Assembly: GCF_012027725.1 (NCBI RefSeq)
Contig: NZ_SJOU01000002.1
Span: 124,001 to 188,000 of the forward strand
Direction of reading: 5' to 3'
DNA: 64,000 nt
From: Olsenella sp. SW781
GTDB taxonomy: Bacteria; Actinomycetota; Coriobacteriia; Coriobacteriales; Atopobiaceae
Each line of letters starts with the position of its first letter. The first letter of the stretch is position 1. Made by a program: the position numbers and the translations under genes. The notes beneath the pieces are model-generated. The model ran no database searches and was not told the origin of the DNA. It saw nothing but the letters and a program-made list of their open reading frames with translations. Shown here piece after piece: positions 50,861 to 59,358 of this stretch.

Positions 50861-51610
50861 ATGGCAAACCTGCTGAAGGAACGCTACGACGCGCTGGTCG
50901 AGAAGTGGGTCGCGCTGCCCGACGAGCGCCGCGAGAGGCTTCTCGGCGACTTCGTCGCCGACTACGTCTACAACTCCGAGAAGATCGAGAACGAGGAGCT
51001 CGCGTTTGCCACGGTGAGCCAGATCATCAAGGGCGACGCCGTCAGGGACTACACCGGCGACGTCCAGGTGCTCGTGGAGACGCGCAACCTCAAGATCTCC
51101 TGGGACCTCGCCCGCGTCAGGCTCGCGGAGGACCCATGCCTCAGCGAGGAGCTCATCCAGGAGGCCCAGGGGCTCGTGACCATGGGGACGTACAAGGAGA
51201 AGCTCCTGCTCGCGGGCGAGCGCCCGGGCACCTTCAAGCTGGAGAACTACGTCGGCGGCCCGGCGAGCGTCGGCATCCCCGCGGTCGAGGTGCCGCACGC
51301 GGTGGGCGTCCTCGCCGACGACGTCAACACGGAGCTCGAGGCGGGAGGGCGTCACCTCACCATCGCCGCCTACCTTCACGCGCGCCTCTCGGAGATTCAC
51401 CCCTTCGCGGACGGCAACGGCCGTACCGCGCGGCTGCTCATGAACGGGGTGCTCCTCGCCATGGGGATGCCGCCCATCGTGATCCGCGCGCAGGACCACG
51501 GGGCGTACCACGCCGGGCTCGACGTCTTCCACCTCGAGGGCGACCTCAGCCCGTTCCGGCGGTTCCTCCGCAACGAGACGCTGCTCACCTGGGAGGGGCT
51601 CATCGACTAG
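50861..51610 (+). CDS. Fic-domain protein (probable AMP transferase, class II-like)
   Basis: A 249-aa Fic/DOC-family protein that would transfer AMP (or another group) from a nucleotide to a target protein. The active-site loop HPFADGNGRTAR has catalytic His180 and is complete. A likely inhibitory helix motif SEKIEN (S39...E43-N44) fits the [S/T]xxxE[G/N] pattern and lies N-terminal to the Fic core, as in class II proteins, so activity should be self-restrained. No antitoxin gene is beside it, in line with the built-in inhibitory helix. The start ATG has GGGGAGG upstream. Target unknown. Confidence 0.9.
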   Translation: MANLLKERYDALVEKWVALPDERRERLLGDFVADYVYNSEKIENEELAFATVSQIIKGDAVRDYTGDVQVLVETRNLKISWDLARVRLAEDPCLSEELIQEAQGLVTMGTYKEKLLLAGERPGTFKLENYVGGPASVGIPAVEVPHAVGVLADDVNTELEAGGRHLTIAAYLHARLSEIHPFADGNGRTARLLMNGVLLAMGMPPIVIRAQDHGAYHAGLDVFHLEGDLSPFRRFLRNETLLTWEGLID

Positions 51611-51612
51611 AC

Positions 51613-51795
51613 ATGGCGGGAAACCCCTTCGACCTCAACCGGGACGGCCGCTGGTCCACGCCGGAGCGCGCGTTCACGCACTACGGCGTGGATACGCTCG
51701 TGCGCGGAGGGGGAGGGGGCGGCCGCGGCGGCTGCGGGTGCTCGCTCGTTCTTCTCGCCCTGCTGGCGCTCGTTCTTCTCGTCCTTGTGATGTGA
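51613..51795 (+). CDS. Small Gly-rich protein with C-terminal membrane segment
   Basis: 60 aa. Hydrophilic start (NPFDLNRDGRWSTPERAFTHYG), a run of Gly/Arg with two Cys (GGGGGGRGGCGC), then a hydrophobic tail (SLVLLALLALVLLVLVM). The ATG lies two bases after the fic stop, so it is probably co-translated. Possibly a small tail-anchored membrane protein; no family recognised. Confidence 0.55.
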   Translation: MAGNPFDLNRDGRWSTPERAFTHYGVDTLVRGGGGGGRGGCGCSLVLLALLALVLLVLVM

Positions 51796-51820
51796 AGATG
51801 TGGACTCCTCAAAAAAGTCC

Positions 51821-51849
51821 TTGCATCGGGCCGCGGGGTTTTGCATAAT
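51821..51849 (+). promoter_or_regulatory. Promoter of the tRNA-His/tRNA-Lys cluster
   Basis: TTGCAT (51821-51826), a 17-base spacer and CATAAT (51844-51849), 32 bases before tRNA-His. Confidence 0.75.
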
Positions 51850-51881
51850 AGTCGAGCTGCTTGAAGAGGTGGCCAAAAATG

Positions 51882-51957
51882 GTGGGTGTAGCTCAGTTGG
51901 CAGAGCGACGGACTGTGGCTCCGTAGGTCGAGGGTTCGAGACCCTTCGCCCACCCCA
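51882..51957 (+). tRNA. tRNA-His (anticodon GTG)
   Basis: Cloverleaf starting GTGGGTGTAGCTCAG, anticodon loop CTGTGGC (GTG), discriminator C and encoded CCA. A G at 51881 can supply the extra 5' G-1 opposite C73. Confidence 0.97.
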
Positions 51958-51970
51958 TTTAATCGAATAC

Positions 51971-52046
51971 GGATCGTTAGCTCAGCTGGTAGAGCAGGGG
52001 ACTCTTAATCCCAAGGTCCAGGGTTCGAACCCCTGACGATCCACCA
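51971..52046 (+). tRNA. tRNA-Lys (anticodon CTT), copy 1
   Basis: 76 bases, GGATCGTTAGCTCAGC start, anticodon loop CTCTTAA (CTT, reads AAG), T loop TTCGAAC, encoded CCA. Base 27-43 is a G-A mismatch. Confidence 0.97.
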
Positions 52047-52051
52047 CTTTT

Positions 52052-52127
52052 GGATCGTTAGCTCAGCTGGTAGAGCAGGGGACTCTTAATCCCAAGGTCC
52101 AGGGTTCGAACCCCTGACGATCCACCA
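52052..52127 (+). tRNA. tRNA-Lys (anticodon CTT), copy 2
   Basis: Identical to the copy at 51971, five bases after it. A recent duplication or gene conversion. Confidence 0.97.
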
Positions 52128-52136
52128 CGATAGATT

Positions 52137-52168
52137 CGGCCGGGTGCCTTCGGGTGCCCGGCCGTTTT
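52137..52168 (+). terminator. Terminator of the tRNA cluster
   Basis: CGGCCGGG (52137) pairs with CCCGGCCG (52157-52164), followed by TTTT. Confidence 0.85.
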
Positions 52169-52201
52169 GCTGCGTCGCGGTCGGGGCGGGCTGGGGCCGC
52201 C

Positions 52202-52267
52202 CGAGCATGCCCCCATGCACGGACCGCTGGCCCCGCGCGAGAGGTTCCGTGCGCGGGGGCATGCTCG
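52202..52267. repeat. E element 2: hairpin bounded by CGAGCATGCCC
   Basis: Arms of 22 bases, CGAGCATGCCCCCATGCACG+GA with its complement (two mismatches), around a 22-base loop. Matches E element 1 at the outer 11 bases of both arms. Confidence 0.75.
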
Positions 52268-52366
52268 CGAGGCGCCCCCTCAACCACGCCGCAAGCCGCG
52301 GCGGGCCCCCGATTCCGTCCGGGCGGCATGGTATCCTGCCTGTGCAGGAAAGGGGAGGGAAGGCAC

Positions 52367-53152
52367 ATGGCAAGAAGGACGGACGGCGCGCGGCGCCCCC
52401 AGAGCAGGCCCGCGCTCATCGTTGCGGTACTCTTCGTCGCGCTCCTGGCGCTCGGCGCAGCGGGCGCGCTCCCGGGCGTCCCCGGGCTGCAGGCGGCGCA
52501 GGAGCCGACGCGCATATCCGAGCGGCAGGCCGGCTACACCGAGTGGGACCCCGACGAGAGCCCGGACTACTACCGCGTGGTCGGGACGGCCGTCGTCGAC
52601 GTGGACCTGGAGCCGGGGGAGACCCGCTACGAGGGGCTCGACTCGCTCGGGCGCACGGGCCGCGTGGTCGCGCTCGTCACGCCCGAGATGTCGCGCGAGG
52701 GCACGGACCGCGAGCGCGAGGACATCCACGAGATACACCCCGCCGGGTGGGGGCACAACCGCGAGGTGGACATCGTGAACCCCGACGGCTCCACCTACCA
52801 CGGCGCGATCTTCAACCGCAGCCACCTGCTCGCCAAGTCCCTCGGAGGGGACGACGCGGACTACAATCTGGTCACGGGCACGCGCACGCAGAACGTCGGC
52901 GACAACACGGGCCAGAACGGCGGCATGGCCTACACCGAGGGCCTCGCGCGCGACTGGCTGCGCCACAACGACGGGACCGTCTACTACTCCGCGACGCCCG
53001 TCTACGAGGGCGACGAGCTCCTGCCGAGGAGCGTCATCGTGGACGTGCGCAGCTCGGACGGCGAGCTTGACCTCGAGGTCGAGGTCTACAACGCCGTGGC
53101 CGGGTACGACGTCGACTACGCGACGGGGTGCTTCTCCGCCGCGGGGGAGTGA
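52367..53152 (+). CDS. Secreted DNA/RNA non-specific endonuclease (EndA/NucA-like)
   Basis: A 261-aa beta-beta-alpha-metal nuclease. A basic N-terminus and one hydrophobic segment (about residues 17-36) act as signal or anchor, so the enzyme works outside the membrane. The catalytic His lies in FNRSHLLAKSLGG, with the metal-binding Asn region in GTRTQNVG. EndA-type nucleases degrade DNA for nutrients or in DNA uptake. The start ATG follows GGGGAGGGAAGG; upstream open frame is not conserved. Six bases separate it from the Nudix gene. Confidence 0.87.
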   Translation: MARRTDGARRPQSRPALIVAVLFVALLALGAAGALPGVPGLQAAQEPTRISERQAGYTEWDPDESPDYYRVVGTAVVDVDLEPGETRYEGLDSLGRTGRVVALVTPEMSREGTDREREDIHEIHPAGWGHNREVDIVNPDGSTYHGAIFNRSHLLAKSLGGDDADYNLVTGTRTQNVGDNTGQNGGMAYTEGLARDWLRHNDGTVYYSATPVYEGDELLPRSVIVDVRSSDGELDLEVEVYNAVAGYDVDYATGCFSAAGE

Positions 53153-53158
53153 GGGGGC

Positions 53159-53737
53159 ATGTCCGAGGGACCTGACGTCATCGAGGCCGCGCTCGAGCCT
53201 GACGACGCCCTGCTCGAGCGGGTGGTCGAGAAGGACGTCGAGTGGGAGGGGCGCATCTTCTCCGTGGAGCACCTGCGGGTGGCGCTCTCCGACGGCTCCC
53301 TCGACTGGCGCGAGGTGGTGCGCCATCACGGCGGCGCCGGCGTGGTTGCGGTGCGCGACGGGCGCGTGTGCCTGGTGCGCCAGTATCGCGTGGCGCTGGG
53401 GCGCATGACGCTCGAGATCCCCGCCGGCAAGGTCGACCCGGGCGAGCCGCGCGACGTCTGCGCCGCCCGCGAGCTCACCGAGGAGACGGGCCTCGTGGCC
53501 GACCGCCTGGAGCTCCTCGCGGAGTCCTACGGCGCCCCCGGCTTCACGAACGAGCACACCTCGGTGTACTTCGCCCACGGCCTCACGCAGGGGGAGGCGG
53601 CGCCCGACGCGGGCGAGTTCCTGAACGTCCTGTGGGTGGGCGTCGAGGACGCCGTGGAGGCCATTCGTCGCGGCTTCATCGACGACGCCAAGACCGTGAC
53701 CGGCATTCTCGCGGCGCGGGCGTACGGGTTGCTATAG
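53159..53737 (+). CDS. Nudix hydrolase, ADP-ribose pyrophosphatase type
   Basis: 192 aa. The Nudix box is complete (GKVDPGEPRDVC then AARELTEETGL, matching Gx5Ex7REUxEExGU). The RQYRVALGRMTLEIPAGK stretch before it is typical of the ADP-ribose/NudF group, which cleaves ADP-ribose to AMP and ribose-5-phosphate. Probably co-transcribed with the nuclease gene upstream. Start ATG with GGGGGC only weakly matching a ribosome site; coupling is likely. Confidence 0.9.
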   Translation: MSEGPDVIEAALEPDDALLERVVEKDVEWEGRIFSVEHLRVALSDGSLDWREVVRHHGGAGVVAVRDGRVCLVRQYRVALGRMTLEIPAGKVDPGEPRDVCAARELTEETGLVADRLELLAESYGAPGFTNEHTSVYFAHGLTQGEAAPDAGEFLNVLWVGVEDAVEAIRRGFIDDAKTVTGILAARAYGLL

Positions 53738-53763
53738 AATGACCACGCGGCATGCCGCGACGC

Positions 53764-53840
53764 GCGCCCTTAGCTCAGTTGGATAGAGCCGCGGACTTCT
53801 AATCCGAAGGTCGGGGGTTCGAATCCCTCAGGGCGCACCA
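53764..53840 (+). tRNA. tRNA-Arg (anticodon TCT)
   Basis: 77 bases, GCGCCCTTAGCTCAG start, anticodon loop CTTCTAA (TCT, reads AGA), T arm GTTCGAATC, encoded CCA. Confidence 0.97.
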
Positions 53841-53850
53841 TGACTGCCTC

Positions 53851-53886
53851 GGGCCGGGCCACCCCCTGTGGGGCCCGGCCCGTTCT
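53851..53886 (+). terminator. Terminator of tRNA-Arg
   Basis: Perfect ten-base stem GGGCCGGGCC / GGCCCGGCCC, then GTTCTTCTC. Confidence 0.75.
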
Positions 53887-54089
53887 TCTCGCCGGCCCCT
53901 CCACCTCGGTCGGCGCGTCCGCAGCAGCTACTGATATATGAGATGGTTCCCCGTCCCAGGCGCGCTCGCGGGGGCCGGGACGGCCCTTTGGCGGAAATCC
54001 TTACGCCGTATAGGCGATTCCCGGTTTGTTGCGAGGGTGTTATGCGGCATACTTGAGTCCGTGAGTCTGCCCGTTGGAAGGAGCGCGCG

Positions 54090-55103
54090 TTGATTTACAC
54101 AATGACGTTGAACCCCGCCCTTGACTACGTCATGCACCCGCTGACGCTGGACATGGGCTTTACCAACAGGTCCTCGAACGAGGAGCTGCACTGCGGCGGC
54201 AACGGCATCAACATCTCGACCCTGCTCAACGAGCTCGACGTCCCCAGCATCGCGATGGGCATCGCCGCCGGCTTCACCGGAGACTACCTCCTCAGGCGCC
54301 TGCAGGAGAAGGGCATCGCGAGCAACTTCGTCATCCTCGACCGCGGCTACACGCGCATCAACGTCAAGCTCAACGGCATCGTCATGACGATGGTCAACGG
54401 CATGGGCCCCAAGATCCCCGAGAAGAAGGTCAACGAGCTGCTTGAGCGCATGGACATCGTCGGCTCCGACGACACGCTCGTCCTGACGGGCTCGATTCCC
54501 AATTCCCTGCCCGAGGACATGTACATGCAGATCATGCGCCGCCTCGGCGGGCGCGGCATCCAGTTCGTCGTGGACGCCCCCGGCCAGCTCCTGATGGAGT
54601 CCCTCGAGGCGCACCCGTTCCTCATCAAGCCCAACAACCACGAGGTCGGCCGCATCTTCGGCGCGGAGATCGAGGAGCCCGAGGAGTGCATGCCGTACGC
54701 CCACAAGCTCCAGGAGGCCGGCGCGCGCAACGTCATCATCTCCTGTGGCGGCCACGGCTCGCTGCTGCTCGACGAGAACGGCGCCGAGCACGTCGTCCCG
54801 ACCGCCAAGATCCGCCTGGTCAACGCCACCGGCGCCGGCGACTCCATGGTCGGCGGCTTCCTCGCCCAGGTCACGCGCGGCGTGGACTACGAGACCGCGC
54901 TCATCTTCGCCTCCGCCTGCGGCACCGCGACGGCGGCGAGCAAGGGCATCGCCAAGCGCTCGACGATCGACCGCGTCGTCGGCGCGCTCTACAAGAAGAT
55001 GGGCCGCGCCATTCCCGGCTCCATCGCGCGCGACATGGAGGCCAACAAGGCCCGCGAGGCCGCGCTCGAGGCGGCCGAGAAGGCGGAGAAGGCCGAGAAG
55101 TAG
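54090..55103 (+). CDS. fruK: 1-phosphofructokinase (PfkB family)
   Basis: A 337-aa sugar kinase of the FruK/LacC group, which converts fructose-1-phosphate to the 1,6-bisphosphate after PTS uptake. N-terminus MTLNPALDYVM, GGNGINIS, LTGSIPNSLP, the PfkB signature with catalytic Asp in NATGAGDSMVGGF. A charged tail (EAALEAAEKAEKAEK) extends the C-terminus. The start is TTG at 54090, six bases after GGAAGGAG; ATG five codons later is the alternative. It is followed by ptsI, which supports a PTS-linked role; no fructose EII or repressor is in the window. A tagatose-6-phosphate kinase activity cannot be excluded. Confidence 0.88.
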   Translation: MIYTMTLNPALDYVMHPLTLDMGFTNRSSNEELHCGGNGINISTLLNELDVPSIAMGIAAGFTGDYLLRRLQEKGIASNFVILDRGYTRINVKLNGIVMTMVNGMGPKIPEKKVNELLERMDIVGSDDTLVLTGSIPNSLPEDMYMQIMRRLGGRGIQFVVDAPGQLLMESLEAHPFLIKPNNHEVGRIFGAEIEEPEECMPYAHKLQEAGARNVIISCGGHGSLLLDENGAEHVVPTAKIRLVNATGAGDSMVGGFLAQVTRGVDYETALIFASACGTATAASKGIAKRSTIDRVVGALYKKMGRAIPGSIARDMEANKAREAALEAAEKAEKAEK

Positions 55104-55212
55104 CCTCTCGCGCGCGGGCCCCGTCGGCCCGCTCCTTGGTGTTCCCGTCCCGCAAGGGACGTGGTCATACTGGGACATGGCCGCGTCGGCGGCCAGGAAG
55201 TAGGGGGAAGAG

Positions 55213-56916
55213 ATGTACGAGGGAGTCAACGCATCGGATGGCATCGGCATCGGCGTCGCGCGCGTCGCCGTGGAGCCCGACCTGAGCTTCACGCCGCACA
55301 AGCCCGAGGACGCCGGTGACGAGAAGCAGCGCTACGCCGCCGCCGTCGCCAAGTTCATCGAGCAGACCAACGCCCAGATCGAGCGCATGAAGGTGACGGT
55401 GGGCGAGGAGGCCGCCGCCATCATGGGCGCCCACATCGAGTTTGCCGAGGACGACGGCATCAAGGACATGGTCAACGGCTCCATCGAGAGCGGCATGTGC
55501 GCCGAGCAGGCCGTCTCCGAGGCCTATGACATGTACTACAACATGTTCGCCAACATGGAGGACGAGCTCTTCCGCGAGCGCGCGGCCGACGTCGCCGACG
55601 TCAAGACCGGGCTTCTCGCCGACCTTCTGGGCAAGGAGGTCGTCGACCTCTCCACGCTGCCCGAGAACTCCGTCGTCGTGGTGCACGAGCTCACGCCGTC
55701 CATGACCGCGGACATCGACAAGGACAACGTCGCCGCCATCGTCACCGAGACCGGCGGCCGCACGTCCCACTCCGCCATCATCGCCCGCGCGCTTGAGATT
55801 CCGGCCGTCCTTTCCGTGGCCGACGTCACCAAGAACATCAAGAGCGGCGACATGGTCATCGTCGACGGCTCGCGCGGCCGCGTCCTCGTGAACCCGGGCG
55901 ACAACGACCTCGCGCACTATCGCGCCAAGGCCAAGCAGTACGCCGAGGAGAAGCTCGCGCTCGAGGCCTACCGCGGCAAGGAGACCGTCACCGGCGACGG
56001 CGAGAAGGTCCTTCTCGTCGCCAACATCGGCAACCCGGACGACGCCAACGTCGCATCCGAGCACGACTGCGAGGGCGTGGGCCTCTTCCGCTCCGAGTTC
56101 CTCTTCATGGACGCCAAGGAGCTCCCGAGCGAGGATGAGCAGTTCGCCGCGTACCAGAAGGTCGCCCTGCGCATGAAGGACCAGCCGGTCATCATCCGCA
56201 CGCTCGACGTGGGCGGCGACAAGGAGATTCCGTACATGAACCTCCAGAAGGAGGAGAACCCCTTCATGGGGTACCGTGCGGTGCGCTACTGCCTCAACAA
56301 CCCCGACCAGTACAAGGTGCAGCTCACGGCTCTGCTGCGCGCCTCCGCCTTCGGCGACATCAAGATCATGATCCCGCTCGTCACCAACATCGACGAGATT
56401 CGCCAGGTCAAGGCCCTCGTCGAGGAGTGCAAGGCCGAGCTCGACGCCCGCGGCGTGTCCTATAACAAGGACATCGAGGTCGGCACCATGATCGAGACGC
56501 CCGCCGCGTCGCTGATCGCCGACGACCTCGCCGCCGAGTGCGACTTCTTCTCCATCGGCACCAACGACCTCATCGGCTACACCATGTGCGCCGACCGCGG
56601 CAACGACCGCGTGGGCTACCTCTACGACGTCTACCAGCCCGCCGTGCTGCGCTCGCTCAAGCGCATCATCGAGGAGGGCCGCAAGGCCGGCATCATGGTC
56701 GGCATGTGCGGCGAGGCCGCGGCAGACCCGCTGCTCATCCCGGTGCTGCTCTCCTTCGGCCTGAACGAGTTCTCCGTGAGCGCGCCGTCGATCCTGCGCA
56801 CGCGCCGCATCATCTCCGAGTGGACGAAGGCGGACGCCGATGCCCTCACCGAGAAGGTCATGAAGCTCAAGACCGCCGCCGAGGTCAAGGCCATGCTCCA
56901 GGCCGCCGCCCGCTAA
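55213..56916 (+). CDS. ptsI: PTS Enzyme I (phosphoenolpyruvate-protein phosphotransferase)
   Basis: Starts the phosphotransferase chain by taking phosphate from PEP and passing it to HPr. It has 567 aa. Phospho-His is in GGRTSHSAIIAR; the PEP-binding C-terminal domain has GVGLFRSEFLFM, DVGGDKEIPY, GTMIETPAA and the catalytic Cys in GMCGEAAADP. The start ATG follows GGGGGAAGAG. 109 bases after fruK, with a short GC hairpin between. ptsH (HPr) is not next to it. Confidence 0.95.
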   Translation: MYEGVNASDGIGIGVARVAVEPDLSFTPHKPEDAGDEKQRYAAAVAKFIEQTNAQIERMKVTVGEEAAAIMGAHIEFAEDDGIKDMVNGSIESGMCAEQAVSEAYDMYYNMFANMEDELFRERAADVADVKTGLLADLLGKEVVDLSTLPENSVVVVHELTPSMTADIDKDNVAAIVTETGGRTSHSAIIARALEIPAVLSVADVTKNIKSGDMVIVDGSRGRVLVNPGDNDLAHYRAKAKQYAEEKLALEAYRGKETVTGDGEKVLLVANIGNPDDANVASEHDCEGVGLFRSEFLFMDAKELPSEDEQFAAYQKVALRMKDQPVIIRTLDVGGDKEIPYMNLQKEENPFMGYRAVRYCLNNPDQYKVQLTALLRASAFGDIKIMIPLVTNIDEIRQVKALVEECKAELDARGVSYNKDIEVGTMIETPAASLIADDLAAECDFFSIGTNDLIGYTMCADRGNDRVGYLYDVYQPAVLRSLKRIIEEGRKAGIMVGMCGEAAADPLLIPVLLSFGLNEFSVSAPSILRTRRIISEWTKADADALTEKVMKLKTAAEVKAMLQAAAR

Positions 56917-56917
56917 A

Positions 56918-57034
56918 AGGGGACGGGTTATTTCTCTCAGAGTTTCTGGGACAGGTTATTGGACGGTGTCGCTAGGCGCGGCACCGTCCTTTCTGTAAAT
57001 GGGGACGGGTTATTTCCCCAGAGAAAGCGGGACG
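56918..57034. repeat. Family C units upstream of RAYT 2
   Basis: Two partial units, GGGGACGGGTTATTTCTCTC (from 56921) and GGGGACGGGTTATTTCCCCA (from 57002), with a terminator hairpin between them. They belong to the same family as the unit after the transposase (58036) and the large palindrome at 59388. Confidence 0.75.
56961..56993 (+). terminator. Terminator of ptsI
   Basis: GGACGGTG (56961) pairs with CACCGTCC (56982-56989), then TTTCT. Confidence 0.75.
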
Positions 57035-57204
57035 CCGCCCATGATGGCTTGCTTTCCGTTAGGTGACCGCTTGCGTGCTCCGCGCTTACACGGTTCTTCT
57101 CGCTAGTTTATTTTTGAGACTTACAGAATTATTCCAATCCATTGATATTGTTGATTACCCCTTTCAGCTGCTATGGTTATTGCCTGTCGAGGATGGGAGG
57201 CAAC

Positions 57205-57966
57205 ATGCCGAGGTGCGCCAGGAGGGTCTCAGAGTCAGGCTTCTACCATGTGATGCTGCGGGGAAACGGGCGACAGGTCATCTTTGAGGATGACGCGGAC
57301 CGCCGCGCCTTTCTGGAGGCGCTGGCCGGGACGATGTCCGCGCGCGGCATTGCGATAGTCGCGTGGTGCCTCATGTCCAACCACGTCCACCTGCTCCTGA
57401 TCGACGCCGAGGGACGCCTGAGCGAGGCGGTTCATGCGCTGACGACCAGCTACGCGGGTCGGTTCAACAGACGTGCCGGCCATGTTGGGTCGGTGTTCGG
57501 CGGACGGTTCGGGAGCGTTCCCGTCGAGGGCGATGCCCAGCTGCTCGCGGCCGTCCGCTACATCCACGACAATCCCGTCAAGGCGGGGCTCTGCGGGGCT
57601 CCCGGAGAATACCCGTGGAGCAGCTACCGCGAGTATGTCGGGCAGCCGCGAATAGTCAGCGCCGAGGTGGTCCTCGACCTGCTTGGAGGGGTCGAGCAGT
57701 TTGAGCTATTCAGTCTCGAGCATCGTCCGACCGGGTACTGCTTCATGCCGGGGACGCGCGTTCCGGAGGAGGACGCGGCCGATGTGGCGCGCGCCGCGAT
57801 CTATCCCCTCGAGCTCGCGGACGTCAGGGCGCTGGATGGGGCCGAGAGGGACGGCGCGCTCTCGCTGATGAGCGAGGCCGGGCTCTCTGTCAGGCAGCTT
57901 GAGCGTCTGACGGGGGTCGGCAGGTATGCCATAGAGAGGAGTCTGCTGCTCTCGAGAAACGGATAG
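57205..57966 (+). CDS. REP-associated tyrosine transposase (RAYT/TnpA-REP), intact HUH
   Basis: About 253 aa, homologous over its whole length to the gene at 19085. N-terminus SGFYHVMLRGNGRQVIFEDD, the intact metal motif SNHVHLLL (HUH), and SYAGRFNRRAGHVGSVF near the catalytic Tyr position, then VRYIHDNPVKAGLC and YPWSSYREY. The C-terminus LSVRQLERLTGVGRYAIER is the same putative HTH as in RAYT 1. Family C palindrome units flank the gene in inverted orientation. The start is one of several in-frame ATGs (57193, 57205); GGGAGG precedes 57205. The AT-rich 100 bases upstream differ from the host composition. Confidence 0.92.
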   Translation: MPRCARRVSESGFYHVMLRGNGRQVIFEDDADRRAFLEALAGTMSARGIAIVAWCLMSNHVHLLLIDAEGRLSEAVHALTTSYAGRFNRRAGHVGSVFGGRFGSVPVEGDAQLLAAVRYIHDNPVKAGLCGAPGEYPWSSYREYVGQPRIVSAEVVLDLLGGVEQFELFSLEHRPTGYCFMPGTRVPEEDAADVARAAIYPLELADVRALDGAERDGALSLMSEAGLSVRQLERLTGVGRYAIERSLLLSRNG

Positions 57967-58035
57967 CGCCAGGGTCGGGCGGTGCGGGCATCGCGGTCGA
58001 ACGATGCTCGCGCGTGACGTCCGCGCTCGCCCCTG

Positions 58036-58077
58036 GCCTGTCCCATTTTCTCTGAGAGAAAAAACACGTCCCCAATT
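58036..58077 (-). repeat. Family C unit downstream of RAYT 2
   Basis: CCTGTCCCATTTTCTCTGAG, then GAAAAAACACGTCCCCAATT: inverted relative to the units at 56918-57034. The last bases provide the stop codon region of the diacylglycerol kinase-like gene, which ends at 58076. Confidence 0.7.
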
Positions 58078-58999
58078 AGCAGACAACGTGGAGGGCGCGG
58101 GGGATGACGTCGATCTCAAAGTGGGTGCCTTGGAGGCGTTCGCCGTCGACCTGGCAGGGCGGCTCCTCGGCGAAGTCGAGCACGGCGTGGCGGATGTGGC
58201 GCAGGCTCACGACGCTCGACCGCGCGTGGCGTCCGCTCCGCGCCAGCCCGAAGAGCGCCAGCAGGTGGGGGAGCAGCGGCTTCTTGACGTTGTAGCAGAC
58301 GTCGAGAAGGCCGTCTCCGGGGTCGGCGTCCGGGCAGATCCTGAAGCCGCCGCCATAGGTGGGCCCCACCTGCACGGCGAAGATGAGCGTCTTGAGGTCG
58401 ACGGGCCTCTCGTCGTCGAAGCTCGCCGTGCAGGGGAAGCCGCCCTTCGCCCGGGAGAGGATCTTGAGCCCCGAGGTGATGAAGAGCGCCTCGCCCTCCT
58501 GCGAGGTGTTGGCCGCGCGACGGTCAGTGGTGTCCAGCGCGATTGCCGCGTCGAGGCCGAACGAGAGCGTCTGCATGAAGTGGACGCCGTTGACGCGCCC
58601 GACCTCAAGCTCACGCACCGTGCCGCGTACGAGTTGGGCAAACGCCCCCTCGACGTCGTTTTTCACCATGCCGAGCGTGCGGGCATAGTCGTTTCCCGAG
58701 CCAAGGGGTATGACGCCGAGCTGCGGCCGTGCCGACGCGGGCAGCCTCATGAGGCCGTTCACAACCTCGTGGATGACGCCGTCGCCGCCAAGCGCGAGCA
58801 CCGTGTCAAAGCCAACGGCGCCGGCGGCGATCCCCACGGCGTCGCCGGGCCCCTGGGTGAGGCGCACCTCGTAGCCGCGCGTGGCGGTGGAATAGCTTCC
58901 CAGGAAGTGGCGGGCAAAGTCGGCACCGGCGGCGCCCTTGCCGCTGTGGGCGGCGGGGTTGGCAATAAGCAGCGTGCGTCCGAGCGGGGATTGTGCCAT
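58076..58999 (-). CDS. Diacylglycerol/lipid kinase family protein
   Basis: A 307-aa lipid kinase of the DagK/YegS type, probably cytoplasmic and membrane-associated. Nucleotide-binding motifs: LIANPAAHSGKG, LALGGDGVIHEVVNGL and PLGSGNDYAR. The C-terminal domain has QVGPTYGGGF and the acidic DGLLDV motif. It would recycle diacylglycerol to phosphatidate; the exact lipid is unknown. The start ATG at 58999 has AAGGACG upstream; a longer frame is non-conserved. The 3' end runs into a REP unit. Confidence 0.9.
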   Translation of the reverse strand: MAQSPLGRTLLIANPAAHSGKGAAGADFARHFLGSYSTATRGYEVRLTQGPGDAVGIAAGAVGFDTVLALGGDGVIHEVVNGLMRLPASARPQLGVIPLGSGNDYARTLGMVKNDVEGAFAQLVRGTVRELEVGRVNGVHFMQTLSFGLDAAIALDTTDRRAANTSQEGEALFITSGLKILSRAKGGFPCTASFDDERPVDLKTLIFAVQVGPTYGGGFRICPDADPGDGLLDVCYNVKKPLLPHLLALFGLARSGRHARSSVVSLRHIRHAVLDFAEEPPCQVDGERLQGTHFEIDVIPRALHVVC

Positions 59000-59149
59000 A
59001 AGACGTCCTTCTCGAGGTTCTTCTCGCCCCGATTGTACGCCAGACGCCGCCGTGCGCGGCCTATGCCTTGACGCTGTCAAGCGGGCGAGAAGGACGGCGA
59101 GCGTCGGGTCGTGGGATGTGTGGATTGGGGACTATCCCTAATTTGCAGA

Positions 59150-59178
59150 TTGCCCGAACGGAGGCACTCGCCTATACT
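59150..59178 (+). promoter_or_regulatory. Promoter of tRNA-Pro/tRNA-Gly
   Basis: TTGCCC (59150-59155), a 17-base spacer and TATACT (59173-59178), 13 bases before tRNA-Pro. Confidence 0.8.
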
Positions 59179-59191
59179 GGGCACTTGCGAC

Positions 59192-59268
59192 CGGGGCGTG
59201 GCGCAGCTTGGTAGCGCATCTGCTTTGGGAGCAGAGGGTCGCTGGTTCGAATCCAGTCGCCCCGACCA
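59192..59268 (+). tRNA. tRNA-Pro (anticodon TGG)
   Basis: 77 bases, CGGGGCGTGGCGCAGC start, anticodon loop TTTGGGA (TGG), T arm GTTCGAATC, encoded CCA. Confidence 0.97.
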
Positions 59269-59274
59269 CGCAAC

Positions 59275-59348
<74 letters not shown>

Positions 59349-59358
59349 GAACTTGACG

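Noticed and set aside
50861-51610. Classical Fic/Doc toxin-antitoxin pair
   Set aside because: No separate antitoxin gene precedes or follows; the likely inhibitory helix is inside the protein.
51971-52127. tRNA-Lys duplication as a phage or island attachment site
   Set aside because: The two complete tRNA genes are five bases apart with nothing between them and no integrase near; a simple tandem duplication explains it.
57063-57204. A separate gene in the AT-rich stretch before RAYT 2
   Set aside because: Short frames there lack a ribosome site and conservation; the stretch is better seen as the RAYT 5' flank.
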